Shown here piece by piece: positions 1-11,188 of a stretch of DNA of 64,000 bases. Location: positions 186,001-250,000 of the forward strand of contig JALEJP010000022.1 in assembly GCA_022769625.1 (NCBI GenBank), read 5' to 3'. Position 1 is the stretch's first letter, and each line of letters starts with the position of its first letter. Made by a program: the position numbers and the translations under genes. The notes beneath the pieces are model-generated. The model was not told the DNA's origin. It made no database searches and saw only the letters and a program-made list of their open reading frames with translations. Source of the stretch: Lachnospiraceae bacterium (GTDB lineage: Bacteria > Bacillota > Clostridia > Lachnospirales > Lachnospiraceae).

Positions 1-3000
1 CACGATTGTCTGATTTCCATGCTCAGAATAGACAATTCTGCAGTTTTGCTGTACCAGAATCGTTTCCCTGTTATTCTGAAGAGCGATATCCTGCACATCG
101 GATATCACTTCCACCGTAATGGCTTCTTCTTCTCCGGGATTTTCAAAAAAGTCATCCTTCAGAAGAATCTGAAAGGCTTCCCTTTGCCCCGGTTCCAGTT
201 CCGGGAGATCAATTCGCATCGGATGGTCAGACACATTTTCCTCATTTGACAGGATAACCTGTCCTCCGGCCGGTTCCTTCCCCTGATTCTCCACCAGTAC
301 GGTTAACTGTACCTCTTTTCCCTCCATGGACTGCTCCACTTCCAGGGCCAGATCTGCGGATGATACAAAAATCTGTGTCTGGTTATCGCCTTTGTTTGTC
401 TCTTCATAGACGTTTCCTTCGTCTTCCTCCCAGATTTCGATTGCGTATGCTTCATTTCCTGGATTTTCCCCCCGGGGAATTTCAATTTCTATTTTTTCCT
501 CTTCCCCTGGTTCCAGACCTGCGGTCTTCACGCCATTTGCCACGATTTCCCTGCGGCTGTTCTTCACCTCATAGCGGATACCGGAAACGGTTCTGCTTCC
601 TTTGTTCCAGACTGTCAGTGTTACCGGAAGTGGCTCTTCTGCCAGCACCTGTTCATCCGAAAAATCCGTGCCCACCAGAACCAGATCACGCACATCGTCC
701 AGCCAGATCCAGCCTAAGCTGTCCTTCATCTCCCCTGTCCCGGCATCCAGCTGTGTCTTCTGCACCACTGCACATTCCTGCCCATCCAGGGTCATGATCT
801 GAAGATTTCCAAGATAAGCCTCCTGATTGGAAAGTGCCACCGGTGTTGTAAAACTGCCGTCTTCCTTTCTTGTCATCCGGTAAATATCGGAGCCTTCCCC
901 GCCACCGGCAAGAAAATAAATGGAGGATCCATGGATCTGATATTCACCGGATATCAGGGTCTGCATATCTGAGAACCGATTCTCCGGTTTTTCATCCAGC
1001 CCACGCATCTCAAACAGTTCTCCTCCAGAGAGCCAGATCAGAACCTCTTCCTCTTCTCCCGGAAAGGTATTGATCTGCAGCTCCTCCACATCACCTTCGG
1101 CCACCTTCACCGGATTTTTTTCATTAAGCGGAAGGACGTATACCTCACGGTCTTCTGTAGTATCCAGATCATTGTCCGTATCCTGAATATAAGCTGCCAC
1201 CGGCATACCGCCAAGCATCCCGGCCCGAAGCTCCAGAATACAGTTCTGATTTTCCAGGAGCGTTCTTGTCTCACCTTTTACTCCATTTTCTTCCATTCCC
1301 ATAACAAGGCGATTGGAATCATTCCGGTTATAATAGTCATTCTGCTCATTCTCCACCCAGAGCGTGTACTGCTTTCCCGAAACAGCCAGGGTTTCCGGAA
1401 GAGAGCGGTAAATCTTTTCCTCCGTACTGGTCCAGGCTCCCGGCTTCTCAAAACATTTCATGTTCGGATTGTATTTCGCGGTAACGATCCCCTGTTCGGA
1501 AGCATAATCCCGGATGTCCGGTTTCCCATCCGGAAAGACCACATTTGCCTCCTGATAAGTCAGATAGATATCACTTCCATCCGTCGTAAGACAGAAAGCA
1601 CCATCTGCCCTTTTGTTGTCATCCACCGGTTTGGGTTCACTCCAGGTCCCATTTTCATAGACAGAATAGACAAGCTGGCCCACATTGCTGCCTGTCCTGA
1701 TACCGTCATCCTGATTCAGTACCATCAGCGTGCAGTCTCCTGCTGTCACCGTTTGCGGTTCTGCTTTTCCCCAGATTCCTGTCTGCAGATCCTTGATCCG
1801 GTTGTCGGAGGCAGCCTTTGTCTCTGTCACCTGTCCATCCCATGCGGAACGTTCTTTCAGATAGCTTCTGTCTATGGAAGTGTATTCTTCCACGCAATAC
1901 AGATCTTCCTGTTGTGTTTCAAAACCGCGTTCTATCGGCTCAATCCAGTCTCTGCGGTTATACAGATTCCAGGTGTGGTGAGCCCATTTTTTACTGTACT
2001 CCAGGGGTCCTGCATAAGCTCGAAGTCCAACCTCCCCGGAAAGATCCACATAGTTGATTCCGGCAGCCTGACCTCCGATCGTGGCAAGCTGAATCTCCAA
2101 ATCCAGGTCCAGCCCTCCGTATACTCCACCGGCTGCAATACCAAATCCGACCCCTGCAAAGAGATCCATATTCATATTCAGGTTTATTTTGACATCACCA
2201 AGAAGCGTGTTCTTTTTACAGTCATAGACAAAAGCGGAACTGACATCACCTTTCAGGCTTCCTTTGATATCCACAGTCACAGGAACAACTACAACAACCG
2301 TCGGCCAGTTAAAGGAAGCACTGGCCTCCACCTGAACACAGAGATAACCTTTTACCGATTTGATTTCCCCGTCAATCCCGATTTTTCCCTCAGCATATCC
2401 CACTACGTTTACTTTGGGAGGCTCCTTGTCAAATCCGAAAATCTCCATCTTCTGGCCGCTTTTCCCGTATTCCCGGATTTTTTCATTCACCGTTCCCACT
2501 GATATCTTACCAGCCTGCTTCAGCTGACCCAGATTCAGGAAAAAGTCCCGAAGCTCAGCTCTTTTTTCCGCCTTATCCATCAAAGCTTCGTTCACATTAA
2601 AACCAATGTTGACCGTAGTGCTTTCGTCTCCGTCTTCTATCTTAAACGTCACCGGAAGCTTCGGTGTGCTGACTTTGAAAGTCCCACCTCCCACAACCGG
2701 AATATCATCCCCCACACCGACTGAAATCCCATCTCCAAGAGACAGGCTGCTCTCAATCTTTGGTGGTTCTGAAATCACAAGGTTCAAGGTTGTACGGACA
2801 AAATACACCTCTCCATCCTTATCAAAGTATACCCGGACATGTACCCCTTTTCCGGCTTTGAAACGTCCTGCCCGCAATCCTTCTATCTTTCCATTCTGAA
2901 AGACTCCGATCTTTTTGTCATCCTGCCAGAGTTCATATCGCTTTATCTGATCCTGAACTTCCGGAAGCTCAAGCGTAATGCTGAAGGTTTCCGTGTTGTC

Positions 3001-6000
3001 CGTCGTAAGGCGTTTGGAATCCTCTACAAGATTCAGGTTTTCGGTGAACGCACCGTTAAAATAAGCTTTTCGAATCGCATAAACTTCCTGAGCCGCCGTA
3101 TACAGAGTAACCATTTCTGCCATGGTTTTTTTCCTCTGATGATTTTTCTCAAAATAGGACGCATATCCTCTGCGGTAAATCAGCAGATTTTCCACATCCG
3201 TCCATGGATGGTCAAACATGGCATCTCCGTTTTCATCTGTCGTTTGCGTTTCTTCACCAAGCACGACCGTCGCCCCGGCAATGGGATCTCCGTTTCTGTC
3301 CTTCACATGAATGCCATAATTATCTCCGGTAAGCTTTTTCACCGTAGTTGAAAGATTTCCTTTCTCATTGCTCCAGTACGCGTACCAGGTGGTATCCTCT
3401 GTAATTTTTGTATCCGTCGTAAGCGGCTCTCCTTCCCCCTGCATAAAAGAAAACCAGCCGTTAAAATACATTCCTTCTTTTTTAGGTTCTTCCGGCAGGC
3501 GAATGGAGGTTCCCTTCTTCACACCGGTGATATCGGCCACTGCCGTTCCTCCCTGACTGTTAAACCGAACCGTATAGCGGTCCTCTGCAGCCGGAAAATA
3601 ATTCAACGCGCGGAAGATCAGCTGATATTCCATACCATACGTGTTGGATAGCTCTTCCCCAAATTTCTGCATATATTGATTCAGATACTCATAGGCCAGC
3701 ACACCCCTGGTATCCAGCTCGCAGTGAATCAGAAGCTTCTGTCCAGGTTCCAGTGTATCCGGCATTTTCTCAATATAGGCCGGCGTCATACTTCCCGCCT
3801 GATACAGCAGGACTTCAAGTCTGGTGCCAACAATATCTGTTTCTGGCCGATACACCGGATGATCCCCCAGATTTTCCAGCTGAATATCATAATAAAGCAT
3901 TCCTTTTTTCAGCGCTTCTGCCATATATATTTTCATCTGAAGTCCCGAAAGTCCATGCACCTGGACAGGATTTTCCGTTTTAAAACGGGCACTCACCGGT
4001 CGGTTAAATGCTTCCAGCCTGCCGCTGTAATCTGCGCTGAAAGAATACTCTCCCACCTCATCTCCGCGCAGGATCCATCGTACGGTTTCCTGGGTTTCTC
4101 CACTGATTTCAGGAATCTCCACCAGGGCATCTTCCGCTGTATTTTCACTGCTCCTGACTATCGTCAGTCCTTTGGGAAGATTCAGCCGGATCCGATTGTC
4201 TGTCAGAGAGATTCCCTGCGACGCATGATTGATTATGTAAAGCTTTACATCAAAAAATTCCTTTACCGTGCGAATGCTTACCGGAACATCCAGAATTGCC
4301 ACCATCAGATTTTCCCCGAAGTCCGGTTGATCCGTCCTCGTCTCACTGGAAATCACCTGGGGCTGAAGTTCATGCCTGGTACCATCCGGATAGATTACCG
4401 TAGTTGTCCCGCTCACCGTTGTTTTTCCTGAATTGGGACTGTAATACATATTCAGCTCGGTCGGCTCAATATCCGCCGAAGAAGACACGGAAAAATCCAG
4501 TTTCACACTCACCTGCATCATATACTGATTTTCCGGATCTGAAATATCCAGACCGGCATCCTCAATTTCTTCAAAGGTCATGGGATGTACTTCAAAGCTG
4601 CCCTCCACAATGGACTGCCTGGTAAGTACGAAACGCACCGTTATCTCTTCCCCGGACTGCAGAATCACTTCTTTTTTTACCGGAAGATGTTCATTATCCT
4701 CTGCAATACAGCCAACCGTATGACTGCCGGCCTTTCCGGTGAGCACCGCATATCCGTTCTGATCCGTTTTCCGTACAAACTGTGTTTCCTCACCCATATC
4801 AAACCATATTTCAGCACCGGAGAGCGGTTTTCCTTCCTCATCCACTGCCAGAGCTTTCAGACTGCCCACAGCCTGATGTTCCTCGACCGTCACGCTTTTT
4901 TCCAGTCTGGCTGTGTTTCCGTCCGAATCCTCCACCGTCACGGTTATGGTATAGGTACCGGTTTCCTGATAAGCATGCACGATTCCGCTGTCCCTGGTAA
5001 CTGTGCCGTCTCCCAGATCCAGCTCAAAGGAAGCAATTTCTTTATTATCGGAAGACTCTGAAGCATCGATCCAATACTCCACACCCACGGCCATATGACT
5101 CTCGCAGTTCAGAACAGGCACCGGACCGCTTCGATCTTTAAGTGCCACGCTTCCTGCCGGTATCCTGACGCTGTTCCCACAGGCATCCACTGGTTCTATA
5201 TAGTAGGTATAGGTTACTTCACTGCTGGAAAGACTGCTGTCTTCAAAGGAATAATCCTGCACACATTCTTTTGCTTCCAGCCATCCAAGAAGGATTTCCT
5301 CTCCATATCCCTCCCGGTATATCTGATAGCTTTGTACATCCGGTTCACCCATTCCAGCCCAGGTGATAAGAACCTGATCCAGTTCCGGATCGTAGACTGC
5401 TTCGGCATCGGCGGCTCCGGGAGCTTCCAAATCTGTCTCATAAGATATCTCCTTCCAGTCACTTACCAGTCCTTCCGCATCTTCCGCCCTGGCACGAACC
5501 TTAAGGATCTCCCCATGCTTCATATTCTCTTCCGGAATATCCCAGGCGGCTACATCCCGGTAATCCGCACATTCTTTTTTACCAAGGCTGATCCAGTCCG
5601 TTTCTTCTCCTGCTTTGTACTCTGCCGTGATAAAATGAAGCTGCCTGTTGTCCCTTGCCATCACCGATACGGTACGCTTTCCGCTGCCTAATACAGCAGC
5701 CTGCTCCGGATATATGCTGACGATTTCCGGTTTCTTTTCATCCTTTTGCACAGCAGCAAAATCCGTCAGTGTAAAATCACTCTCATTTCCGGCTTCATCG
5801 AAAGCAGTAATCCGATAACGATAAAATACGTCTGTCTCGGCGGTCCGATCCAGATAAAAAATACTTTTCAGCCCTTCCGCCAGCTTTTGATAGCCTCCCG
5901 TCCGGGAATCACTTCGATATATCGTATAACCCGCAAGGTCATCTTCCTGCCCCTGATTCCAGCGGATCTCCACATACCCGTCTTTTCCGCTGGCCAAAAC

Positions 6001-9000
6001 ATTCTTTGGTGCTCCCGGAGCCGTCCTGTCCACCACATATTCCACAAAAGGCGCACTGCTTCCTGTATTGCTTTCATTACCCGCCAAATCTGCCGCCACG
6101 GCTCTTATCCGGATTTTCCCTTCCGGATATCCACCAAGATCCAGTGTGTATTTCTGTGTCATGCTGCCCCGGACGGCAGCATATTCCCAGATACGTACAT
6201 CCTGCCAGAGTCCCTTTGCATCTGTAACCTGAAGAGTCAGTTTCTGCACACCTGCATCGTCCCATACCTGAATGGTGACTGGAATCTGATCACGGTAAGC
6301 TCCTGGTTTCGGACTCAGACCGGTGACAACAGGACTTGTTGTATCCTTTGCCGTTTTTACCATGATCTCATCCGACGGTACACCGCGATTTCCCAGTCTG
6401 TCATATCCCACCACCCGATAAACATAGGTAGTATCCGGAACCAGACCATCCACCACTGCGCCAAGCTTCTGATAGGTATCTGCTATCTTTACAAATTCTT
6501 TTCCCCGTTTCTCTTCCACGCGATAATAAAACAGATCCGTATCCTGCAGTGCATTCCAGTGGAGCGTTATCGTTACGGAGGCAGCAGTCGCTGTCACTCC
6601 GGTGACTTTTGACGGCCCGGTATTATCACTTGGATAAGACTGGATCCGTTCATCGCTCTGATTTCCGGCTTCGTCAAAAGCCAGCGCCCGTATTTTCAGC
6701 CCCCGATCCTGATGTACGGAGGTATCATAATCCACAGACACCTGCTGACGCGCCGCTGATGCGATTTCTGTCCAGCTTTCTCCATCTTCCGATACATACA
6801 GTACCATCCTTGTCACACCCACATTGTCCTGTGCATAGGCCGTAAACCGGCAAATGGTCCCCACAAGCGTCCCTTCCGCCGGTTCCAGCTTTGTGATAAC
6901 AGGCGGATCCGTATCCTTCTCCGCCTCAGCCCGCACAACAGGCGACTGCCCGCCGATACGACCGAAAAGATTGATTCCGGCAATACAGTATTCATAAATA
7001 ACATCCGTCTCCACATTCCGGTCCGTGTAAGACAGAATAGTCCTTTTCCCGATGTCCGCAAGCACCGTAAACTCCGTTTCTCCCTCTCTTCGCCGGTACA
7101 GACGGTACCCGGTAATATCTGCCTCGCTTCCAATGGCCCAGGAGAGTACGATACTGCCCACATCTTTTACAGCAGTCAGCCCGGTAATTGCGCCGGGAAC
7201 CTTACATTCTGTGCGAAGCGCTGTAAGGATATACGGTCCGGTGTGGTCCGTGCGCACACGGAGATAACAGATTCCCTCTTTCAAAGTCGCACGGCTTTTT
7301 CCATTATAAATCTGCATGGCACAGAGTTCTGCCTTCTGGCTGTATAATTCCAGTTCCCCATCGCCTGACAGGTCAAAAGAATAATCTCCATTTTCCGGAA
7401 CGGTAAAGCAATAATAAAAAGAACACTTTTCTTTTCCCGAAAAAGCTGCAGACGCAAAACCATTTTCATCAAATTCCAGAGGTTCCGCATTCAGCTGCGC
7501 CAGTGGAACTACCGTGAACGTATACTGTGCTGTCTGTGTCTCACAGTCAAGCATGACCGTATAGGTTCCGCAGTCCAGATGCTCCAGCGCACCATGCTCC
7601 ACACCTTCCTCATCCAGAATCCTGGCCTGTATGGTATAACCATAGCTGTCTGTGCGTATACCGGCCGCCAGTGTCTGTTCCGTACCATCCCGGTATTTCA
7701 CCTTCAGCTGAAGTCCGGCCAGATATCCGGTATCTATCCCTTCCGCAAAGACGGTCTGCGCACTGGCTACCTGTATTTCATCCAGCAGCGGCATCCAGGA
7801 AAGTGATACCTCAGCTGCCGAAGAACTCACGTCCGCTTCCAGATAAATACTTTCCCCTTCTGACAGAGGCACACGTACCGTCTGTTCTCCTTCCGCCTCC
7901 GGATTTCCTTCCGGATCATAAACCTTCAGCCCCGAGATCAGACCGCTGACTCTTGAAATCTTGTAAATGCCTTCCTTATCTGCCGTGTAATGCCCATAAT
8001 ATACTCTGGCTCCGCCGCCGAACTTCCAGTTTTCACCCGGATATCCTTCCGGAGCAGTCAGAATGACCGGATACGTTGTCTCAGTTCCGTATGCCCGGAA
8101 ATAAATCTTTTCTCCCGCCTTCAGGATCACAGAGAGACAGAAACGTCCCTCCTTGTTTCCTGCAGCACTTTCCATCGTTTCATACCGAACCAGCATGCCG
8201 TTTTGTTCCAGATAAGCATCGGCATCCAGAAAGGAACCGTCTCCTTCGTATCCCTGAAAACTGTACAACCCGGATTCCTCTGTCTCAAAGGAAAACCACT
8301 GCCCCTTTTTTTCTGTTCCAAAAGAAATTTCCCGCCTCTCTCCCTCATTCAGAGTGGTAATCTGCAGTCCATTTACGGAAATCAGATCATCTTCGATCAC
8401 AAAGCTTTTTTCCAGAGTTCCCTTATAATTGCCGATGCCTGAAATAAAAACAACACCCTTTCCGGGATTTCGGTTATCCCGGAAGGACAGCTGATAATCC
8501 TTCCCCTCTGTCAGAATCTGATCGCCATGTTTTACAACCACCTCCGGTGTGATCTCATAACCTGTATAGGTCTGTTTCTGCAGTTCTTCCACCTCTGCTT
8601 CCACGGCGAGATCAGCCGGAAGAACCTGATAAGAAACAAGGATACTTCCTTTATAATTCCCGATACCGGAGACAGTTACTGTTTTTTCACCCACATGGAT
8701 CAGATCCTGATCTCCCGTATCGATCCGGTAATCCTCAGCCGTCAGTTCCATTCCGTCATAAGTGACAGCAATCTGCGGCAATATCGTTTTTCCGGTATAG
8801 GTGTATCTGGTGGTTCCTTTATTCAGCAGATTACTGATGTCTTTTTTCAGCAGCCGACAGGTAACCTCCTGTTCTCCACCATATTCGCCCTTTCCCGTAA
8901 CCGTAATCCGTATCGTTCCCACAGCATCGTCATCCGCTTCCGAAAGATCCAGCTGTTTCGAAACGATATAGTTCTCGCCCTCCTTCAGGACTTTTCCGGA

Positions 9001-10530
9001 TTCTTCATCCTTTACCGTCACAGACGGATATTTCCATTCTTTCGCATAGTTCACATCTGCAGGAACCGATACGGTAAAACTTTTTTTAACCAAGTCTCCC
9101 GTTTTCACCAGCCGGAAGCTTCCCTGCTCGGTACCTGACATCTCTTCTCCATACATGTACATCAACAGGTACAGTACTTCACCCTTCTGCAGGGAAATTC
9201 CGGCTGTATCTTCTTCGGAAACCACTCCATAGCTTTGCTTATCTCCGGTCCAAAAATGAACCCACCCCTCTGCCGTACCCGTATTTCCCGACAGAAAAGC
9301 ATACGTCCCGTCTTCCGGAACCGGAAAACGATAAAACTGCACACCTTCCCCCTGGATTATTTCCGTATCCGCGCAGATATTCCAGATCGGAGAGTCTTTA
9401 TCCACTGCCTGCACCGGAATGGAAATAATCCAGCCAATGCCATCATCATATACTTCCGTCTTCCGGCCTTCGTTGTCTTCCCCGTTTTCTACCTCATCCA
9501 GAGAAGTCGGTACATAGGGAGGCTCATAATATAAATAGTCACAGGCGAGATACAGCTCATAGTCTCCTTCTTCGACCTGATACATACTCGCTTCCTCCCC
9601 ATTGTCCCGCAAAAAAGCAAGCGTCATACTGTAATTGCAGTCATCACTGCGAATGATTCGATCGCCGGAAAAATCATAATGATAAAACCGGACCGATCCG
9701 TCCGCATAGGAGGTTTTCAGGAAAACCGGGTAACTGCTGTATGAAAGGTTGGCTGGTATCCGGTAAAAGCTTTCTTCATTCAGACATTGAAAAGACACTG
9801 GTGCCGGCTGAAAGTGCACATACAGCTCCATCTCTTCCTTTGCTTTGGAATCGTTATACTGACAGATCACATAAGACTTTCCGGATTCTGCATAAAAACT
9901 GTGGCAGCCATTTTCATAATGATTATACACCGGTTTGCCGGTATCCTGCTCAAAAATGTAAACAGCGTCTTCCCACAAAAAAATCTGCAGAACCGTGGAA
10001 ATATCTGCTGTATAGCGATAGAAGCAAGCGCCCTCTTCATCTGCTGTCTGACAGGAATCCTCAGTATCCAGCTTCTGCATCCCGTCCCCGTTATCCAAAA
10101 TCTCCAGAGCATACGAAGCAGTCAATGTCCCACAACGGCATTCAATCCGATAGGTTCCGGCTTCCGGCATATGGTCAAAAACCAGGCTTTCGCCATCCTC
10201 CTGACAGATTTTTGAAAAACGCAGCACATTCCCCATAGAATCCGGTGCGTCAAGCGCAACCGTTTCCTGACTCCCGTCATCATAGGTTATCGTCGCAGTC
10301 AATCCGTCACAATACTCCCGAAACACATTTTCGTAACTCCAGCGCCGCAGTTCTGTGACAACCGGATGCAGCTCCATGGAAAGTGGCTGTTTGGCCTCAC
10401 TTTCCGCCTCTTCCGGATCCTCTGCAAGCTTCTGTGTCACTTCTTTTGCTGATACCTGATCTGGAAAAGGTATTGATGTAAACAGCAAAACAAAAACAAG
10501 CAAAACAGCCCAGATTCTTTTTTGATTCAT
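1..10530 (-). CDS. Giant secreted multidomain surface protein (5' part only)
   Basis: The frame is open from an ATG at 10530 (GAGGAGG site just upstream) to the window edge: 3,510 codons with the C-terminus missing. Residues 1-28 form a signal peptide ending VSA. Then come PPC-like beta modules (about 164-204, 394-461, 738-818, 1034-1091), three Ig-like modules with the repeated GIGNYKG motif (about 510-710), four fibronectin type III modules (about 1111-1200, 1304-1394, 1504-1587, 1700-1790) alternating with Ig-like modules rich in DEAGN, a carboxypeptidase-regulatory-like domain (about 1881-1955), an InlB/Flg_new repeat (2317-2382), a long beta-rich region, and two CARDB-like repeats (from about 3281 and 3392). 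I saw no catalytic domain. The family suggests an extracellular adhesin or scaffold; the role is inferred. The wall anchor, if any, must lie beyond position 1. It follows the broken regulator locus by 61 nt on the same strand. Confidence 0.88.
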   Translation of the reverse strand, partial: MNQKRIWAVLLVFVLLFTSIPFPDQVSAKEVTQKLAEDPEEAESEAKQPLSMELHPVVTELRRWSYENVFREYCDGLTATITYDDGSQETVALDAPDSMGNVLRFSKICQEDGESLVFDHMPEAGTYRIECRCGTLTASYALEILDNGDGMQKLDTEDSCQTADEEGACFYRYTADISTVLQIFLWEDAVYIFEQDTGKPVYNHYENGCHSFYAESGKSYVICQYNDSKAKEEMELYVHFQPAPVSFQCLNEESFYRIPANLSYSSYPVFLKTSYADGSVRFYHYDFSGDRIIRSDDCNYSMTLAFLRDNGEEASMYQVEEGDYELYLACDYLYYEPPYVPTSLDEVENGEDNEGRKTEVYDDGIGWIISIPVQAVDKDSPIWNICADTEIIQGEGVQFYRFPVPEDGTYAFLSGNTGTAEGWVHFWTGDKQSYGVVSEEDTAGISLQKGEVLYLLMYMYGEEMSGTEQGSFRLVKTGDLVKKSFTVSVPADVNYAKEWKYPSVTVKDEESGKVLKEGENYIVSKQLDLSEADDDAVGTIRITVTGKGEYGGEQEVTCRLLKKDISNLLNKGTTRYTYTGKTILPQIAVTYDGMELTAEDYRIDTGDQDLIHVGEKTVTVSGIGNYKGSILVSYQVLPADLAVEAEVEELQKQTYTGYEITPEVVVKHGDQILTEGKDYQLSFRDNRNPGKGVVFISGIGNYKGTLEKSFVIEDDLISVNGLQITTLNEGERREISFGTEKKGQWFSFETEESGLYSFQGYEGDGSFLDADAYLEQNGMLVRYETMESAAGNKEGRFCLSVILKAGEKIYFRAYGTETTYPVILTAPEGYPGENWKFGGGARVYYGHYTADKEGIYKISRVSGLISGLKVYDPEGNPEAEGEQTVRVPLSEGESIYLEADVSSSAAEVSLSWMPLLDEIQVASAQTVFAEGIDTGYLAGLQLKVKYRDGTEQTLAAGIRTDSYGYTIQARILDEEGVEHGALEHLDCGTYTVMLDCETQTAQYTFTVVPLAQLNAEPLEFDENGFASAAFSGKEKCSFYYCFTVPENGDYSFDLSGDGELELYSQKAELCAMQIYNGKSRATLKEGICYLRVRTDHTGPYILTALRTECKVPGAITGLTAVKDVGSIVLSWAIGSEADITGYRLYRRREGETEFTVLADIGKRTILSYTDRNVETDVIYEYCIAGINLFGRIGGQSPVVRAEAEKDTDPPVITKLEPAEGTLVGTICRFTAYAQDNVGVTRMVLYVSEDGESWTEIASAARQQVSVDYDTSVHQDRGLKIRALAFDEAGNQSDERIQSYPSDNTGPSKVTGVTATAASVTITLHWNALQDTDLFYYRVEEKRGKEFVKIADTYQKLGAVVDGLVPDTTYVYRVVGYDRLGNRGVPSDEIMVKTAKDTTSPVVTGLSPKPGAYRDQIPVTIQVWDDAGVQKLTLQVTDAKGLWQDVRIWEYAAVRGSMTQKYTLDLGGYPEGKIRIRAVAADLAGNESNTGSSAPFVEYVVDRTAPGAPKNVLASGKDGYVEIRWNQGQEDDLAGYTIYRSDSRTGGYQKLAEGLKSIFYLDRTAETDVFYRYRITAFDEAGNESDFTLTDFAAVQKDEKKPEIVSIYPEQAAVLGSGKRTVSVMARDNRQLHFITAEYKAGEETDWISLGKKECADYRDVAAWDIPEENMKHGEILKVRARAEDAEGLVSDWKEISYETDLEAPGAADAEAVYDPELDQVLITWAGMGEPDVQSYQIYREGYGEEILLGWLEAKECVQDYSFEDSSLSSSEVTYTYYIEPVDACGNSVRIPAGSVALKDRSGPVPVLNCESHMAVGVEYWIDASESSDNKEIASFELDLGDGTVTRDSGIVHAYQETGTYTITVTVEDSDGNTARLEKSVTVEEHQAVGSLKALAVDEEGKPLSGAEIWFDMGEETQFVRKTDQNGYAVLTGKAGSHTVGCIAEDNEHLPVKKEVILQSGEEITVRFVLTRQSIVEGSFEVHPMTFEEIEDAGLDISDPENQYMMQVSVKLDFSVSSSADIEPTELNMYYSPNSGKTTVSGTTTVIYPDGTRHELQPQVISSETRTDQPDFGENLMVAILDVPVSIRTVKEFFDVKLYIINHASQGISLTDNRIRLNLPKGLTIVRSSENTAEDALVEIPEISGETQETVRWILRGDEVGEYSFSADYSGRLEAFNRPVSARFKTENPVQVHGLSGLQMKIYMAEALKKGMLYYDIQLENLGDHPVYRPETDIVGTRLEVLLYQAGSMTPAYIEKMPDTLEPGQKLLIHCELDTRGVLAYEYLNQYMQKFGEELSNTYGMEYQLIFRALNYFPAAEDRYTVRFNSQGGTAVADITGVKKGTSIRLPEEPKKEGMYFNGWFSFMQGEGEPLTTDTKITEDTTWYAYWSNEKGNLSTTVKKLTGDNYGIHVKDRNGDPIAGATVVLGEETQTTDENGDAMFDHPWTDVENLLIYRRGYASYFEKNHQRKKTMAEMVTLYTAAQEVYAIRKAYFNGAFTENLNLVEDSKRLTTDNTETFSITLELPEVQDQIKRYELWQDDKKIGVFQNGKIEGLRAGRFKAGKGVHVRVYFDKDGEVYFVRTTLNLVISEPPKIESSLSLGDGISVGVGDDIPVVGGGTFKVSTPKLPVTFKIEDGDESTTVNIGFNVNEALMDKAEKRAELRDFFLNLGQLKQAGKISVGTVNEKIREYGKSGQKMEIFGFDKEPPKVNVVGYAEGKIGIDGEIKSVKGYLCVQVEASASFNWPTVVVVVPVTVDIKGSLKGDVSSAFVYDCKKNTLLGDVKINLNMNMDLFAGVGFGIAAGGVYGGLDLDLEIQLATIGGQAAGINYVDLSGEVGLRAYAGPLEYSKKWAHHTWNLYNRRDWIEPIERGFETQQEDLYCVEEYTSIDRSYLKERSAWDGQVTETKAASDNRIKDLQTGIWGKAEPQTVTAGDCTLMVLNQDDGIRTGSNVGQLVYSVYENGTWSEPKPVDDNKRADGAFCLTTDGSDIYLTYQEANVVFPDGKPDIRDYASEQGIVTAKYNPNMKCFEKPGAWTSTEEKIYRSLPETLAVSGKQYTLWVENEQNDYYNRNDSNRLVMGMEENGVKGETRTLLENQNCILELRAGMLGGMPVAAYIQDTDNDLDTTEDREVYVLPLNEKNPVKVAEGDVEELQINTFPGEEEEVLIWLSGGELFEMRGLDEKPENRFSDMQTLISGEYQIHGSSIYFLAGGGEGSDIYRMTRKEDGSFTTPVALSNQEAYLGNLQIMTLDGQECAVVQKTQLDAGTGEMKDSLGWIWLDDVRDLVLVGTDFSDEQVLAEEPLPVTLTVWNKGSRTVSGIRYEVKNSRREIVANGVKTAGLEPGEEEKIEIEIPRGENPGNEAYAIEIWEEDEGNVYEETNKGDNQTQIFVSSADLALEVEQSMEGKEVQLTVLVENQGKEPAGGQVILSNEENVSDHPMRIDLPELEPGQREAFQILLKDDFFENPGEEEAITVEVISDVQDIALQNNRETILVQQNCRIVYSEHGNQTIV

Positions 10531-10591
10531 TCTGTATCCCTCCTCTTTCCTCGCAGCCCTTCCTTCTCTCTGGTGAAACGCTGCCTTCTCC

Positions 10592-11188
10592 TTATGATAT
10601 ATTTTCTAATTTTTTACGGATAAACGCAATAGTCTCTTCCTTTGTACAGACATTGTCACTGTCCTTAAGTCCCATCAAAAATCCACGGAAGGCTTCCACA
10701 ATACTGTTTTCCGTTACCCGCATGATGACCTGACTTCCATCCGGCTGACAGTAAATAAAATGCACGGCGTCTTTTCCGCAGATCTGAATGACCAGCGAAG
10801 AATCGATGGTAAACTCCATTTCATTGATCAGATGTCCATCAATCATCCCTTTTTCCATCTGCTCACAGAAAAGCTCCAGCATCCGGCAGCGCATGGGAAC
10901 CGGGATCGGACTGTAAAACCCGGAAGGAAACTCTACAACTCTTCCTGTTTTTAGAAAGTCGTCAACGCCGGAAGCAAGAAAATAATTGATGTTTGCCGAA
11001 GCCTTATTCCTGACCGCATATTCCCCCCACGAGCCCATCATTTCAATAAATTCTTCGATAATATCCTGCTGTCCAAGCATAGAAGGCAATACGACCTGAT
11101 GCAGAAGCTCCCCGGAAAGGGCGTAAGCCAGACAGGGCTGCAGCTGGCAGGAAACATCACATGGATGCTGATTCTGGTAAAACTTCAC
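10592..11188 (-). pseudogene. Broken HTH regulator, C-terminal fragment
   Basis: This 198-codon frame opens with GTG overlapping the stop of the preceding fragment by 4 nt (GTGA). It begins with an FYQNQHPCDVSCQ segment and ends in a sensory-type domain without recognisable catalytic residues. It matches in style the C-terminal half of the roughly 440-residue helix-turn-helix regulators common in Lachnospiraceae, and the three fragments together have about that length. I therefore read it as one gene split by frameshifts. Alternatively, the 4-nt overlap could couple translation of a separate protein. There is no strong ribosome site of its own. It lies immediately upstream of the giant surface-protein gene, on the same strand. 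Confidence 0.6.
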
